Assembly (NCBI RefSeq): GCF_046298265.1
Contig: NZ_JBKAHK010000010.1
Location: 88,228 to 152,227 of the forward strand
Direction: 5' to 3'
From: Gillisia xinjiangensis
Lineage (GTDB): Bacteria > Bacteroidota > Bacteroidia > Flavobacteriales > Flavobacteriaceae
DNA: 64,000 nucleotides
Below the pieces are notes generated by a model. The model was given only the letters and a program-made list of their open reading frames with translations. It had not been told where the DNA came from and made no database searches. Position 1 is the first letter of the stretch. Each line of letters opens with the position of its first letter. The position numbers and the translations under genes were made by a program. Below, piece by piece: positions 35,796 to 45,637 of the stretch.

Positions 35796-36482
35796 TTACT
35801 CTTCCTTGCCTCGCTTAAACGTCTTTTTCTTACGGTGTTTTACCACTTCAGCTTCGCGGAAGAAAATAATTTCTTCAGCAATATTTGTAACAAGATCGCC
35901 AATTCTTTCGAGTTTTTTTATCACGGAGAACAACAAAAGGAACTGATCAATCAATTCGGGATTAATTCTCACTTCCTTCGAGATGACCTTAAAGGATTTC
36001 ATATTGATCTTATTGAGGACTTTATCCTTTTTGAAAACCTTTCTGGCCAACTTTGCATCGGCTTCAATATAGGCATCGGTAATATCATCCAGCATAGAAA
36101 GTGCCGACTCAAACATTTCCTCCACCCGCATTATCTCCAGCAACCTATCCTCAATAGGAGTATCAACCTCGATGATATATTTTGAGATTCCGTAGGCGTG
36201 GTCCCCTACCCGCTCGAGATCAAAATTGATCTTTCTAAGAGCCAGAACAAACCTGAGGTCGCTGGCCACGGGATTGTGCAGGGCGATAAAACGCTCGCAA
36301 TCACGGTCAATTTTTAAATCCAGAGCATTTACCCTGTTCTCAGTTCGCACTACTTCTTCTGCCAAATCACTATCATGCGTAAAAAATGCATCCCGGGCAT
36401 TCTCGAGTTGTTTTCTGCAAAGCGACAGCATCTCTACCCCAGATTGATTCAGGGCTTCTCTATGTTGATCTAAACTTATCAT
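35796..36482 (-). CDS. phoU: Phosphate signalling complex protein PhoU
   Basis: A 228-residue all-helical protein with two PhoU repeats (VNALDLKIDRDCERFIAL and the following helices carrying the E/DxxxD metal-cluster motifs; ERVGDHAYGIS and ERIGDLVTNIAEEI). It damps the phosphate-starvation response by working with PstB and the PhoR kinase. It is the last gene of the pst operon, 11 bp after pstB. No phoR or phoB lies in the window. Confidence 0.95.
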   Translation of the reverse strand: MISLDQHREALNQSGVEMLSLCRKQLENARDAFFTHDSDLAEEVVRTENRVNALDLKIDRDCERFIALHNPVASDLRFVLALRKINFDLERVGDHAYGISKYIIEVDTPIEDRLLEIMRVEEMFESALSMLDDITDAYIEADAKLARKVFKKDKVLNKINMKSFKVISKEVRINPELIDQFLLLFSVIKKLERIGDLVTNIAEEIIFFREAEVVKHRKKKTFKRGKEE

Positions 36483-36493
36483 AGCCTAATTTT

Positions 36494-37294
36494 TTATCCG
36501 AATCTACCGGTAATGTAGTTTTCGGTTTGTTGTTTTTCAGGGTTGGTAAATAATTTCTTAGTTCGGTCATACTCGATGAGTTCTCCAAGATAGAAAAAAG
36601 CGGTGTAATCACTTATCCTTCCAGCCTGCTGCATATTATGGGTGACGATTACTATAGTGTACTTTTCTTTCAATTCGTAAATAAGTTCCTCGATTTTAGC
36701 GGTAGAAAGTGGATCCAGGGCAGAGGTAGGCTCATCCATTAAAATTATTGAAGGTTCTACAGCCAGAGTACGCGCAATACATAATCTCTGTTGCTGTCCT
36801 CCTGAAAGTGCAATAGCCGATTTGTTGAGATCGTCCTTAACTTCATCCCATAAAGCGACTTGTTTCAAAGAATCCTCCACCTTTTCCTTCAGAAATTTTT
36901 TGTCTTTTATCCCCTGAATTCTCAGGCCATAGGCAACATTTTCAAAGATAGATTTTGGAAAGGGATTCGGCTTTTGAAATACCATGCCTACCTGTTTCCG
37001 CAATAGCTCTACGTTGATCTTCTTTTTATAAATGTTATCACCGTCAATTCGCACTTCTCCTTCCAGCCTAAAGCCATCCACATAATCGTTCATCCTGTTG
37101 AACAAACGTAAAAATGTTGATTTTCCACATCCCGAAGGACCAATAAAAGCAGTGACTTTATTGGCCTTTATGGTCATGTCTATACCTTTAATAGCCATAA
37201 AATCATCGTAAAAGACTTTTACTCCTTTGGTCTCAAGTTTATGTTTCCTTTTGATAGACTTATCTATCACGATCTCCTTATTCTTTTTGCTCAT
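36494..37294 (-). CDS. pstB: Phosphate ABC transporter ATP-binding protein
   Basis: A 266-residue ATPase: Walker A GPSGCGKST, Q-loop MVFQKPNPFPKSIFENVAYG, signature LSGGQQQRLC, Walker B ILMDEPTSALDP and the switch histidine in VTHNMQQ. It powers high-affinity phosphate uptake with PstA and PstC. pstA ends 14 bp upstream. Confidence 0.97.
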   Translation of the reverse strand: MSKKNKEIVIDKSIKRKHKLETKGVKVFYDDFMAIKGIDMTIKANKVTAFIGPSGCGKSTFLRLFNRMNDYVDGFRLEGEVRIDGDNIYKKKINVELLRKQVGMVFQKPNPFPKSIFENVAYGLRIQGIKDKKFLKEKVEDSLKQVALWDEVKDDLNKSAIALSGGQQQRLCIARTLAVEPSIILMDEPTSALDPLSTAKIEELIYELKEKYTIVIVTHNMQQAGRISDYTAFFYLGELIEYDRTKKLFTNPEKQQTENYITGRFG

Positions 37295-37308
37295 TTAAAG
37301 AAGCTTTT

Positions 37309-38163
37309 TTATTTTAATTTTTTCTGCCATTTATTTCTGAAATAAACCGCGATTCCATTCATTATAAAGGTAATCAATAACAACATAATAATCGCCGCGG
37401 CGGCATTTACTTCAAATCCTGCCTGAGGCCTGGAAATCCAGTTAAAGATTTGTATAGGCATCACCGTAAATTGATCCATAGGAGATGAAGGCGCGAAAGG
37501 CACATAAGCCAAGGCTCCAATAACAATTAGCGGAGCAGTTTCACCCACCGCCCTTGAAAGCGCTAAAATTACCCCGGTTAAGATCCCTCCAAAGGAAGCC
37601 GGAAGCAACTGCATGGAAACCGTTTGCCATTTGGAGGCGCCTAATGCAAAGGATGCGTCCCGAATGGATTTTGGAACTGCCTTAATCGCTTCTCTTGTGG
37701 AAACAATCACAATGGGAAGGATTAGCAAGGCCAGGGTGAAACTACCGGCCAGGACACTTGCGCCCATTTCCAGGATCCTCACAAAGATCTCAAGACCTAA
37801 AAGTCCGTAAATAATGGATGGTACACCTGCCAAATTGGAAATATTAACTTCTAAAATGGATGAAAACCTGTTCTTTGTGGAATATTCCTCCAGGTAGATC
37901 GCAGCACCAATTCCAAGAGGAAGTGAAATAATTGTGGTTAACACAAGAATCCAAATACTCCCCATTAAGGCGGTAAAAATTCCCGCATTTTCGGCATTTC
38001 GGGATGGAAGGCTGGTGATAAAATCCCAGTCTATCCTTTGTAATCCATCGATGAGGATGGATCCTATAAATATTGACAGAAGTACTAAACCCAAAAGGGT
38101 ACAGGCAATTCCCCAGCCCATAAATATCTGGTCTTTAAGTCTGTTTTTTTTTATACTATTCAT
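37309..38163 (-). CDS. pstA: Phosphate ABC transporter permease PstA
   Basis: A 284-residue permease with six transmembrane helices and the EAA-like loop (STREAIKAVPKSIRDASFALGASKWQ). The start is MNSIKKNRLKDQ at 38163, overlapping the pstC stop by 8 bp (ATGAATAG); a longer frame to 38286 only runs inside pstC in another frame. Works with PstC as the channel. Confidence 0.94.
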   Translation of the reverse strand: MNSIKKNRLKDQIFMGWGIACTLLGLVLLSIFIGSILIDGLQRIDWDFITSLPSRNAENAGIFTALMGSIWILVLTTIISLPLGIGAAIYLEEYSTKNRFSSILEVNISNLAGVPSIIYGLLGLEIFVRILEMGASVLAGSFTLALLILPIVIVSTREAIKAVPKSIRDASFALGASKWQTVSMQLLPASFGGILTGVILALSRAVGETAPLIVIGALAYVPFAPSSPMDQFTVMPIQIFNWISRPQAGFEVNAAAAIIMLLLITFIMNGIAVYFRNKWQKKLK

Positions 38164-39034
38164 ATTTCTCCCTGAATTTTTTCCTGATTCTATAACTAAT
38201 AGTATTAAGCAGGAAGGTAAAGATGAACAAGGTAATTCCCGCCGCAAAGATGGTCCTGTATTCCAGGGATCCATGCTGTACGTCACCCAGACTTACCTGC
38301 ACAATATAGGTGGTAATGGTTTCTACCGGAACTGTGGGGTCAAATGTTAGTCGTGGCTGCTGTCCCGCAGCGATTGCTACGATCATGGTTTCTCCAATGG
38401 CTCTGGAAATTGCCAGGATTATGGAAACAATTATTCCTGACGAAGCCGCAGGCACCAAAACCCTGAAGGAATTTTGCAGTTTTGTGGATCCCATTCCGTA
38501 GGCAGCTTCCCGTAAAGAATTTGGCACCGCATGCAAAGCATCTTCACTTAAGGAGGATACAAAAGGAATGATCATGATCCCCATAACCAATCCTGCCGAA
38601 AGGGAATTAAAACCTGCAAGTCCCGGGATAAAAGATTGTAGGAATGGAGTAACTACCGTAAGGGCAAAAAAACCGTATACTACAGTAGGTACTGCAGCCA
38701 ATAGTTCCAGGGCCGGTTTTATGGTCCTTCGGAAACTTTTTGGAGCGTATTCGCTGATGTAGATACTTATGGACAATCCAACCGGTACTGCAAAGGCAAT
38801 AGCTATAAACGAAGTTAGCAGCGTACCGGATAATAAAGGCAGGATCCCAAAATGTTTATCACTAAAAAGCGGCGTCCACTGCGTATCTGTAAGAAAATCT
38901 ATAATAGGAACTTCTTTGAAGAAGTTTACAGCCTCAAAAGAAAGCACCAGAATAATACCCAAAGTCACCAAAATTGTTACCAGCGCACTAGCCAAAAGGG
39001 ACTTTTCAATAACGGCCTCTTTAAATTTTCGCAT
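38156..39034 (-). CDS. pstC: Phosphate ABC transporter permease PstC
   Basis: A 292-residue permease with six hydrophobic segments and the loop LHAVPNSLREAAYGMGSTKLQ. The periplasmic piece after the first helix (TDTQWTPLFSDKHFGILPLLSGTL) is typical of PstC. It is 66 bp after pstS and overlaps pstA. Confidence 0.95.
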   Translation of the reverse strand: MRKFKEAVIEKSLLASALVTILVTLGIILVLSFEAVNFFKEVPIIDFLTDTQWTPLFSDKHFGILPLLSGTLLTSFIAIAFAVPVGLSISIYISEYAPKSFRRTIKPALELLAAVPTVVYGFFALTVVTPFLQSFIPGLAGFNSLSAGLVMGIMIIPFVSSLSEDALHAVPNSLREAAYGMGSTKLQNSFRVLVPAASSGIIVSIILAISRAIGETMIVAIAAGQQPRLTFDPTVPVETITTYIVQVSLGDVQHGSLEYRTIFAAGITLFIFTFLLNTISYRIRKKFREKYE

Positions 39035-39100
39035 ATAAAGTGATCATTTACAAAAAATTACCGGGATTAAAACAATCCCGACAATTTTCTGTTTGAAAAA

Positions 39101-40036
39101 TTATTTTTGATTTTCCTCAACGAAATCTTTGAATTTCTTCTGCTCCCTTTGATACTCTTCAGCAGTTAAAGGAACATATCCCACATCCTTTAAAAGGGAA
39201 GGCACTTCCTTTAGATAAAAGTTAACAAAGTCTATCACTTTAGGATTATTTTGAATAGAAGAACTGTTAACGTAAATAAACAATGGTCTTGAAAGAGGGG
39301 CATAAGTCCCGGTGCTCACAGTTTCTACTGTAGGCTCTATACAACCCTGACCGCCATCGACGCCCACCATTTTTAGTTTATTTATATTTTCCTCATAGTA
39401 AGCAAGTCCAAAAAATCCAAGTCCGAATTTATCTCCGGCTACTCCCTGCACCAATACATTATCATCCTCACTGGCAGTGTAATCTCCACGGCTGCTTCCG
39501 CTTTCTCCCATGATGGCTTCGGTAAAATAATCGAAAGTTCCTGAAGCTACTCCCGGACCATAAAGATGAATTTCTTCATCAGGCCATTCTGGATTGATCT
39601 GGTTCCATCTCATGATTTTACCTTGTGCAGCTGGTTCCCATATCATTTTCAATTGTTCTACGGTGAAACATTGCACCCAATCATTCTCAGGATTTATAAT
39701 AACAGCAAGACCATCGTAGGCCACTTCAAGCTCAATAAAATTGATATTGTTTTCCTCTGCAATGGCTTTTTCTTCCTCTTTTATAGATCTTGATGCATTA
39801 GTGATATCGACATCTCCCTTGGTAAATTTCTGAAACCCCCCTCCGGTTCCTGAAACTCCAATAGTAACATTTACATCCGGAGCTTCTGCCCGGTACTCTT
39901 CAGCAATAGCAGCAGTAACGGGAAAAACGGTGCTGGATCCATCAATAGAGATCCCGGAACCTCCCTGATCTTTTTTATTGTTTCCGCAGGACAATACTGA
40001 AAATGTAACAGCGGTAATTAAAATTAATTTTTTCAT
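39101..40036 (-). CDS. pstS: Phosphate-binding lipoprotein of the Pst system
   Basis: A 311-residue PstS with lipoprotein signal (LSCGN, C17). Phosphate-binding loops are ISIDGSSTVFP, TIGVSGTGGGFQKF, DITNASRSI and ASGTFDYF. It captures phosphate in the periplasm for PstCA. It follows the porin gene by only 26 bp, coupling outer- and inner-membrane uptake. Confidence 0.96.
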   Translation of the reverse strand: MKKLILITAVTFSVLSCGNNKKDQGGSGISIDGSSTVFPVTAAIAEEYRAEAPDVNVTIGVSGTGGGFQKFTKGDVDITNASRSIKEEEKAIAEENNINFIELEVAYDGLAVIINPENDWVQCFTVEQLKMIWEPAAQGKIMRWNQINPEWPDEEIHLYGPGVASGTFDYFTEAIMGESGSSRGDYTASEDDNVLVQGVAGDKFGLGFFGLAYYEENINKLKMVGVDGGQGCIEPTVETVSTGTYAPLSRPLFIYVNSSSIQNNPKVIDFVNFYLKEVPSLLKDVGYVPLTAEEYQREQKKFKDFVEENQK

Positions 40037-40062
40037 AAGTAGCTATTTATTGTTTATTTCTT

Positions 40063-41262
40063 TTATAAATGAAATTCAAATTGTAACCTGTACATCAAAC
40101 CATCAAATTGATCCTGATTAAGATCTGTATAACTTATATCGGTTTGTACTTTTAATTTATGTCCAACCAGATATTTGGACAATCCGAGGGTGTATTGATT
40201 TTCTATTAATTCAGAAAAATCATCGTCCGGATTTACGCTTGTAAAGCGTCCAAGAATTTGATAATTATTTTCAAAAAGGTATCCAGCCTGGAAGTTGAAT
40301 GCTTCTCCAATATTTACAATATCTCCGGTTTCTGTACCATCTGAATTTACGGCAAATGGTTTGTCTGCACTCCTGTCGGCATATTCAGCCATCACGGAAA
40401 CACCTTTATACTTGAACATGGCATCCAAAAATAAAGTCTGAATATCGGTTTCAAAAAAGCCATTATCGGTGAACATGTAAGAACCCATATTGGATCTTGT
40501 TTTCACTGCATTGTCATTGTAATCATAAGTTACTCCAACGGCCAATTTTGGCTGTGATTCCCGCTTGAGATCTGCCCCTGAATAATCGGAAAAATCGCCA
40601 AAAGGAAGAATCTCTGCCCTTCCGGTATATTGATAACCTCCAATATTCCCTGTGGTTATATTCCTGCCTTCCCCCTGAGCAAGGGAAACTATTTCTCTTA
40701 GCATAAAATTGTCCCCAAAAGTAATGAAATGGTGTAATTGTACACCAATATCCCTGTCAATATTATACCTGCTGTTAAGGAGAGATCGATCCACCGTTTC
40801 CAGATTAGCTGAAGAAATTACCCGCTCTCTGTTTCCCGGCAGTTTAGTTTGTCCTGCCCATAATTCGAAATTTTCATGAAAATTCCACTTTATTACGGCA
40901 TCCAGAATAATCCGTGGTGTATTACCTGTAAATTGAGAGGCGCCTGAAATATCCCTGTTTGACAATCCTAATTCAAATTTATAGGTGAGTTTAGGGGAGT
41001 AAGCGAATCCCTCAAATTTGAGACGAGCCCTCCTTATTAAAAAATTGGTCTCTCCATCCTGAATACCACCATTCTCAGGAACATCCCATTGTGAGGTCAT
41101 TAAAGACTGAAATCTCACGCCAAAATAGGCGCTGTAGGAGCTATCCTTAGCCACTACGTTTATCAATCCTTTACCGAATTTGTTTTCTGTAATATCCTGT
41201 CCCTGCGCATACAAGCTTACACATACTGCAAATGCAGTAATATAAAAATTTTTAAGTGTCAT
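40063..41262 (-). CDS. Phosphate-selective porin (OprP/OprO family)
   Basis: A 399-residue outer-membrane barrel: signal peptide ending SLYAQGQ, many alternating beta strands (RRARLKFEGFAYSPKLTYKFELGLSNRD and similar) and a final aromatic strand ending FEFHL. Matches the porin_O/P family. It is first in the operon porin-pstS-pstC-pstA-pstB-phoU, a clear functional fit. A Pho-box-like repeat is 39 bp upstream. Confidence 0.92.
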   Translation of the reverse strand: MTLKNFYITAFAVCVSLYAQGQDITENKFGKGLINVVAKDSSYSAYFGVRFQSLMTSQWDVPENGGIQDGETNFLIRRARLKFEGFAYSPKLTYKFELGLSNRDISGASQFTGNTPRIILDAVIKWNFHENFELWAGQTKLPGNRERVISSANLETVDRSLLNSRYNIDRDIGVQLHHFITFGDNFMLREIVSLAQGEGRNITTGNIGGYQYTGRAEILPFGDFSDYSGADLKRESQPKLAVGVTYDYNDNAVKTRSNMGSYMFTDNGFFETDIQTLFLDAMFKYKGVSVMAEYADRSADKPFAVNSDGTETGDIVNIGEAFNFQAGYLFENNYQILGRFTSVNPDDDFSELIENQYTLGLSKYLVGHKLKVQTDISYTDLNQDQFDGLMYRLQFEFHL

Positions 41263-41300
41263 AATTTTCCCTGTTTTTGTCGATGCAAATAACCGATCTT

Positions 41301-41322
41301 AATGTTACCTGAATGTTAACTG
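41301..41322 (-). promoter_or_regulatory. Pho-box-like 11-bp direct repeat
   Basis: On the + strand AATGTTACCTG is followed at once by AATGTTAACTG; on the coding strand this gives TTAACA and GTAACA spaced by 5 bases. Two 11-bp-period half-sites of this kind are how PhoB/PhoP-type regulators bind DNA. It lies 39 bp before the porin start. Confidence 0.6.
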
Positions 41323-41338
41323 GGAATTATGTTTAGGT

Positions 41339-41372
41339 AAAAAAAAAGGTTGTCTGGCCAAGACAACCTGTT
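41339..41372 (-). terminator. Terminator shielding the pst operon from upstream transcription
   Basis: Stem AGGTTGTCT / AGACAACCT with a GGCCA loop; the A run at its left end is a T run on the minus strand. The rest of the spacer to 41666 holds CTTAATGaaCATTAAG (41414-41429) and GCTGAAAAG...CTTTTCAGC dyads but no gene. Confidence 0.75.
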
Positions 41373-41666
41373 CATACATCTAAATCGACAAAAACTGAGA
41401 ATATATGAAAATCCTTAATGAACATTAAGATTTCAAAATTCACAATTATTTCCCTGTAAAGTGTAAAGAGAATATTAAGAAATATTTAAATTAAAAACCT
41501 GTATTGGCACTAATATTTAAAGTTATCCTGTAAAAGATAACAAATCCCGGAAGATTCAGAAAATTTAAATCCAGCTGAAAAAGGTATGCTGAAAAGAATC
41601 CAAAACTTTGGAATCTCCAATTAACCTAAACTTTTCAGCAAAATTTAAAATCCCCTTTTTGAATAC

Positions 41667-42173
41667 TTAAGCGGTTCGTTTTAAAACGGACTGGTTGCTA
41701 AGTTGCTGGCTAATAAGATTTGCCCATTTCCTGGCATGACTTACTTCCAGATCCTGATTAAAGTGAAGATCGTAATCAAAGAGGTTAATACTCTTTTTGA
41801 GCCCGGAGTTCTTAAAAGAAAATTCCAGATTTACCCGTCTTAACAAATGTTCGGTTTTCCCTTCTTTTTGAACATCAAGTTCCCCAATATTGGGCACACA
41901 GGCCGCAACCATCTTAAGGTCAATGAACACCACAATAAAATCTTCTTCAGACTTCTGCACAAACAGAAGTTTCTTCTCGGTAAGATCCAGACCTATGTAA
42001 TTTTGGCTCCAGGTTTCTTTTAGTTGTGAGTTTATTTCGTGATTTTTTTCTTCCTCCCGGAATTTATTAGTGAGTTTTTTACGGTCGCTGTTTCTTAATA
42101 GCGGAAGCAGTACAAATGGTAAAAATATCAGCACTACCAAAATGGCAGTTACCAGCATAAAATCTAATTTCAT
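41667..42173 (-). CDS. Single-pass membrane protein, function unknown
   Basis: A 168-residue protein with one N-terminal transmembrane helix (LDFMLVTAILVVLIFLPFVLLPLL), a charged linker and a beta-rich domain (NYIGLDLTEKKLLFVQKSEEDFIVVFIDL). I do not recognise the family. Confidence 0.75.
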   Translation of the reverse strand: MKLDFMLVTAILVVLIFLPFVLLPLLRNSDRKKLTNKFREEEKNHEINSQLKETWSQNYIGLDLTEKKLLFVQKSEEDFIVVFIDLKMVAACVPNIGELDVQKEGKTEHLLRRVNLEFSFKNSGLKKSINLFDYDLHFNQDLEVSHARKWANLISQQLSNQSVLKRTA

Positions 42174-42274
42174 GATATATAATTATTAAGTTTTCTTTTA
42201 AGTGAAAGTCGCCTGTTCAGGGGTGACTGCTATGGAACCTGTCAACAAAAACAGATTTCCGCAGAAAAACTTAA

Positions 42275-42607
42275 TTACAGAAAAGTATGAAAAGGGAAGA
42301 TGATCTTTTGCTTATCAAGACCGGGTTTTATAGTAGCCGCATAGCGGATATAAGCATTTGCCTTGCGGGCCGAATTGGAGCCTCTAAAAACAAAGTCCGG
42401 TTCGCCAAATGCAGAATTGGGATGCGAAAAAAGAAGATTCGAAGGTGCTGTAAGAATGCTCTCCCAAGCTACCTGTAATTCTTGATTTATTTGCGGAAAA
42501 TTGGAAGAGTCCTCCTGGTGGTGGGATTTTTCATAAATCGCAATTGCATAGGCCAGGTTACTTGTAACCAGGAAAGATAAAAGGCCAAGGACTTTTAAAA
42601 ATTGCAT
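42275..42607 (-). CDS. Small secreted protein, function unknown
   Basis: A 110-residue frame from MQFLKVLGLLSFLVTSNLAYA, which looks like a signal peptide (an in-frame ATG at 42643 would only add residues before it). The mature part is short with no cysteine or known motif. It stands alone and could be a fast-evolving or decaying gene. Confidence 0.5.
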   Translation of the reverse strand: MQFLKVLGLLSFLVTSNLAYAIAIYEKSHHQEDSSNFPQINQELQVAWESILTAPSNLLFSHPNSAFGEPDFVFRGSNSARKANAYIRYAATIKPGLDKQKIIFPFHTFL

Positions 42608-42698
42608 ATTCCGAATTATAATAAAGAACAAATGTAGAGACAAATTGTGTTAAAAAAACACAAAAAATTTTGAAAAGAATTATTTTTTGTTCTTTATA

Positions 42699-42930
42699 AA
42701 TGTTGTCCGTTGAACATTTTTTTGAAAGCTTAAACCACACCTTCATTGCACAGTCCAATGGGATTTTTAATAAACACCTTACTTTTCTGAGTTTTTAAAT
42801 TATATCGATAATTAAAGTGTTCTGAAAAAACAGAAATCATTTATCATCTAATTAAAATCAAGTCTTTTTTCCTGGTTCTTGCAGTTCCGCTGAATGCGGA
42901 ACGATCTTGACTCTTTACCGGACACTACTG
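42699..42930 (-). repeat. MITE-like dispersed element, copy B, abutting the SulP stop codon
   Basis: A 232-bp element. The minus strand begins CAGTAGTGTCCGGTAAAGAG 1 bp after the SulP stop codon. The other end reads TGTTGTCCGTTGAACATT on the plus strand, an imperfect inverted repeat of the first. Shared internal blocks with copy A include CTGAAAAAACAGAAATCAT and ACGATCTTGACTCTTTACC. Confidence 0.7.
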
Positions 42931-42931
42931 A

Positions 42932-44470
42932 TTATTTATCAACAGCTACTTTATAATGCGGGTCTTCCATCACGTTCACGTCAATTATCTTATCTGCATT
43001 TTGGAGCAGTCTCTGACAGTCGGGACTTAGATGCCGTAAATGAACTTTCTTTCCAACCTTTAAGTAGCGTTCAGTAATTTTATTTAGAGCTTCAATCGCA
43101 GACATATCAACGACCCTACTTTCTTTGAAGTCGATTACGATTTCCTCCGGGTCATCTAAAACATTAAATTTCTCATTGAATGCACCAACCGAACCAAAAA
43201 ACAAAGGTCCATATATCTCGTAATGCTTGACTCCTTTATCATCAACATGCTTCCTTGCTCTAATTCGTTTGGCATTGTCCCAGGCAAAAACTAAAGCCGC
43301 AATTATTACTCCTACTATTACTGCCAGGGCAAGATTATGTAGTATGACTGTTACCAGGGTCACCACTACCATAACAAAAATATCAGATTTCGGCATTTTA
43401 TTGACGGTCCTCAAGCTCGCCCATTCAAAGGTTCCAATCGCTACCATCATCATTAGCCCAGTCAATGCCGCCATTGGCAATCTCTCAATTAAGCCAGCAC
43501 CAAACATCACAAAAATTAATAGCGCAACTGCCGCCACAATTCCAGATAGTCTTGCACGGGCACCCGAAGATACATTAATCAAACTTTGACCCAACATCGC
43601 ACATCCACCCATACCAGAAAATACACCCGAAAGGATATTCGCTGCACCTTGGGCAACAGCTTCTTTGTTTCCTCTTCCTCGAGTTTCGGTAATCTCATCA
43701 ATAATATTTAAAGTAAGAAGGCTTTCTATTAAACCAACCCCTGCCATTATTGCTGCGTAAGGAAATATCAAGGCCAGGGTTTCCCAGGAAAAAGGCACAT
43801 TAGGAATATGAAAGGGTGGGAATCCTCCTTGAATTGATGCAATATCTCCAACTGTCTTGGTGTCTATACTGAATGCCACAACGACTCCAAATACCGCGAG
43901 TATCGCAACCAATGAAGAGGGTATAGCTTTAGTCAATTTTGGCAGACCCCAAATAATCAGCATCGTTAACAGCACAAGCCCAACAATTACATAAAGTGAT
44001 TGTCCAGTCATCCACACCAACTCTCCAGAACTGTCAACTGTCTTGAACTGGTTTAACTGGGACATGAATATTATTATCGCCAAACCATTTACGAACCCAT
44101 AAATTACAGGGTGAGGAACCAGTCGCATTAATTTTCCCAATCTAAAGATCCCAGCAAGAATTTGAATTAGTCCCGCAAGAATTACAGTTGCAAATACATA
44201 TTCAACTCCGTGAGAAATTGCCAGTGCAACAATAACTACAGCTACAGCACCAGTAGCTCCCGAAATCATTCCAGGCCTACCACCTAATATTGCGGTGACC
44301 AATCCAACTACGAATGCAGCATAAAGTCCAGTCAATGGTGATAAGCCAGCAATTAAAGCGAAAGCAACTGCTTCAGGAATAAGTGCCAGTGCAACAGTAA
44401 GTCCCGATAAAATTTCAGTCTTGTAATCTACTTTTTGTTTAAAATCGAATAAATTGAAAATCTTCTGCAT
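42932..44470 (-). CDS. SulP family inorganic anion transporter with STAS domain
   Basis: A 512-residue SLC26-type transporter. Start NLFDFKQKVDYKTEILSGLTVALALIPEAVAFALIAGL is the SulP signature, with about 12 membrane segments to residue 390 and a C-terminal STAS domain (residues 400-510: HYEIYGPLFFGSVGAFNEKF ... VVDMSAIEALNKI). Substrate could be sulfate, bicarbonate or another anion. It is a single gene between a repeat and a graveyard of gene remnants. Confidence 0.92.
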   Translation of the reverse strand: MQKIFNLFDFKQKVDYKTEILSGLTVALALIPEAVAFALIAGLSPLTGLYAAFVVGLVTAILGGRPGMISGATGAVAVVIVALAISHGVEYVFATVILAGLIQILAGIFRLGKLMRLVPHPVIYGFVNGLAIIIFMSQLNQFKTVDSSGELVWMTGQSLYVIVGLVLLTMLIIWGLPKLTKAIPSSLVAILAVFGVVVAFSIDTKTVGDIASIQGGFPPFHIPNVPFSWETLALIFPYAAIMAGVGLIESLLTLNIIDEITETRGRGNKEAVAQGAANILSGVFSGMGGCAMLGQSLINVSSGARARLSGIVAAVALLIFVMFGAGLIERLPMAALTGLMMMVAIGTFEWASLRTVNKMPKSDIFVMVVVTLVTVILHNLALAVIVGVIIAALVFAWDNAKRIRARKHVDDKGVKHYEIYGPLFFGSVGAFNEKFNVLDDPEEIVIDFKESRVVDMSAIEALNKITERYLKVGKKVHLRHLSPDCQRLLQNADKIIDVNVMEDPHYKVAVDK

Positions 44471-44743
44471 AAATGGATTTTATTAGGAGCTTATAAGCTT
44501 ACCGGAGATATAGTAATAAGGAATTAGAATGTGGATGAAGGGCAGAAATTCTCAGGGCGGAGTAACCGCAGGAAGACAGTAAGTATATTTTTTAAAAACC
44601 TCTTTCATTTTTATTTTTGAAGCTGCAAATGTAATACTTATTTCGGATTTGACCTGAACAAAATTCTGTTTAATAACTCAAGTCTTCAGAGAACGCTTGG
44701 TCTGAATAACCTGTCAAACCCATCAAGAATTAAACATCTTTAA

Positions 44744-45134
44744 TATCAAACCAAGCGCATCACCGGCTATCCCGAAGATGAGGACCACATCGTTACCAAA
44801 AAGATCACCAAAACCAGCCCGGGCTATGAACTTATAGATGACACTCATGCATGGGAAAGTCTGGATCAATGAGCAGCAATATTTTGATAAAGCACCTCTG
44901 CTCGCCTGGGAATTATACATCGGTGGTTACCAACCGGCTCAAAAATGGCTAAGAGACCGCAAGGGCCGTGAGTTCTCGCACTACCAAAAAATTATCGTGG
45001 CACTCACGGAAACCGACAGGTTGATGAAGGAGATCGATATTGTTGGAGTAGTAGTAAAAGATGAAATTATGGTGGAAAGTAATTTAATTCTAACTCGGCA
45101 AGATCATTATAGGGTAAATAGAAAAAAAGGGTGA
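44744..45134 (+). pseudogene. Remnant of the C-terminus of a type ISP restriction-modification enzyme
   Basis: A frame from 44838 reads GKVWINEQQYFDKAPLLAWE, then YIGGYQPAQKWLRDRKGREF and HYQKIIVALTETDRLMKEID, which is the conserved end of type ISP (DNA methylase-nuclease) proteins. A piece in another frame (YQTKRITGYPEDEDHIVTKK, from 44744) joins it by a frameshift near 44840. The usual SFEDI segment between RKGR and HYQ is missing. Nothing of the methylase or helicase parts is present. The spacer 44471-44743 holds no gene. Confidence 0.7.
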
Positions 45135-45361
45135 AATTATCGAATTTGAAGCAAAAGCCGGCCTGGATATTGATTAAGAGATTATGTGTTATACAAAGGG
45201 AGATAACCTGCAATTTATCGTCAGGAGATTCTGGGAGCCGAAATAATTTTAATTTCAGTTCCTAATCAATTTAATTCTCTGATTGTGCCAGTTTTATCAT
45301 TTTAAAACGACAGAAGATATATTTCAACGATTAAATTTCTAATATATATTTAAATATTACT

Positions 45362-45571
45362 ATGGGAAGACCTTCCACAAAACCAACAGACCTGAGAGAT
45401 GGTTATTATATTGAAGTCCGAAATAAAAACCAAAAATCTGGAGTCAAAATTCGACGAGATACCAAAAGCCAACTCCTCCTGGCCATCGATGAATATAAGG
45501 AGAGTAAAGATGTTGTTATTTTAGGAAAATCTGAAAATGGTAAAATGAAGGATATCCAGAACTTACTTTAG
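45362..45571 (+). CDS. Small conserved hypothetical protein (MGRPSTKPTDLRDGYYIEVRN type)
   Basis: A 69-residue basic protein beginning MGRPSTKPTDLRDG. Its body looks like a small alpha/beta domain (YYIEVRNKNQKSGVKIRRDT, DEYKESKDVVILGKSENGKM). Similar short proteins occur in many Bacteroidota; no function known. It survives intact among remnants. Confidence 0.65.
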   Translation: MGRPSTKPTDLRDGYYIEVRNKNQKSGVKIRRDTKSQLLLAIDEYKESKDVVILGKSENGKMKDIQNLL

Positions 45572-45637
45572 TATAATAAGCTTTTCCGTTCAAAAACAAG
45601 AATCGTATTTCTCTGCTATTTACGATAGGGAAAAATA

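Noticed and set aside
38164..38286. Longer N-terminus of pstA
   Set aside because: These 41 residues are the out-of-frame shadow of the pstC end; the ATG overlapping the pstC stop is the natural start.
43227..43589. Long antisense frame in the SulP gene, and similar ones in the czcA, P-type ATPase and pst genes
   Set aside because: Mirror-frame by-products of membrane-protein codon use; no start context or domain.
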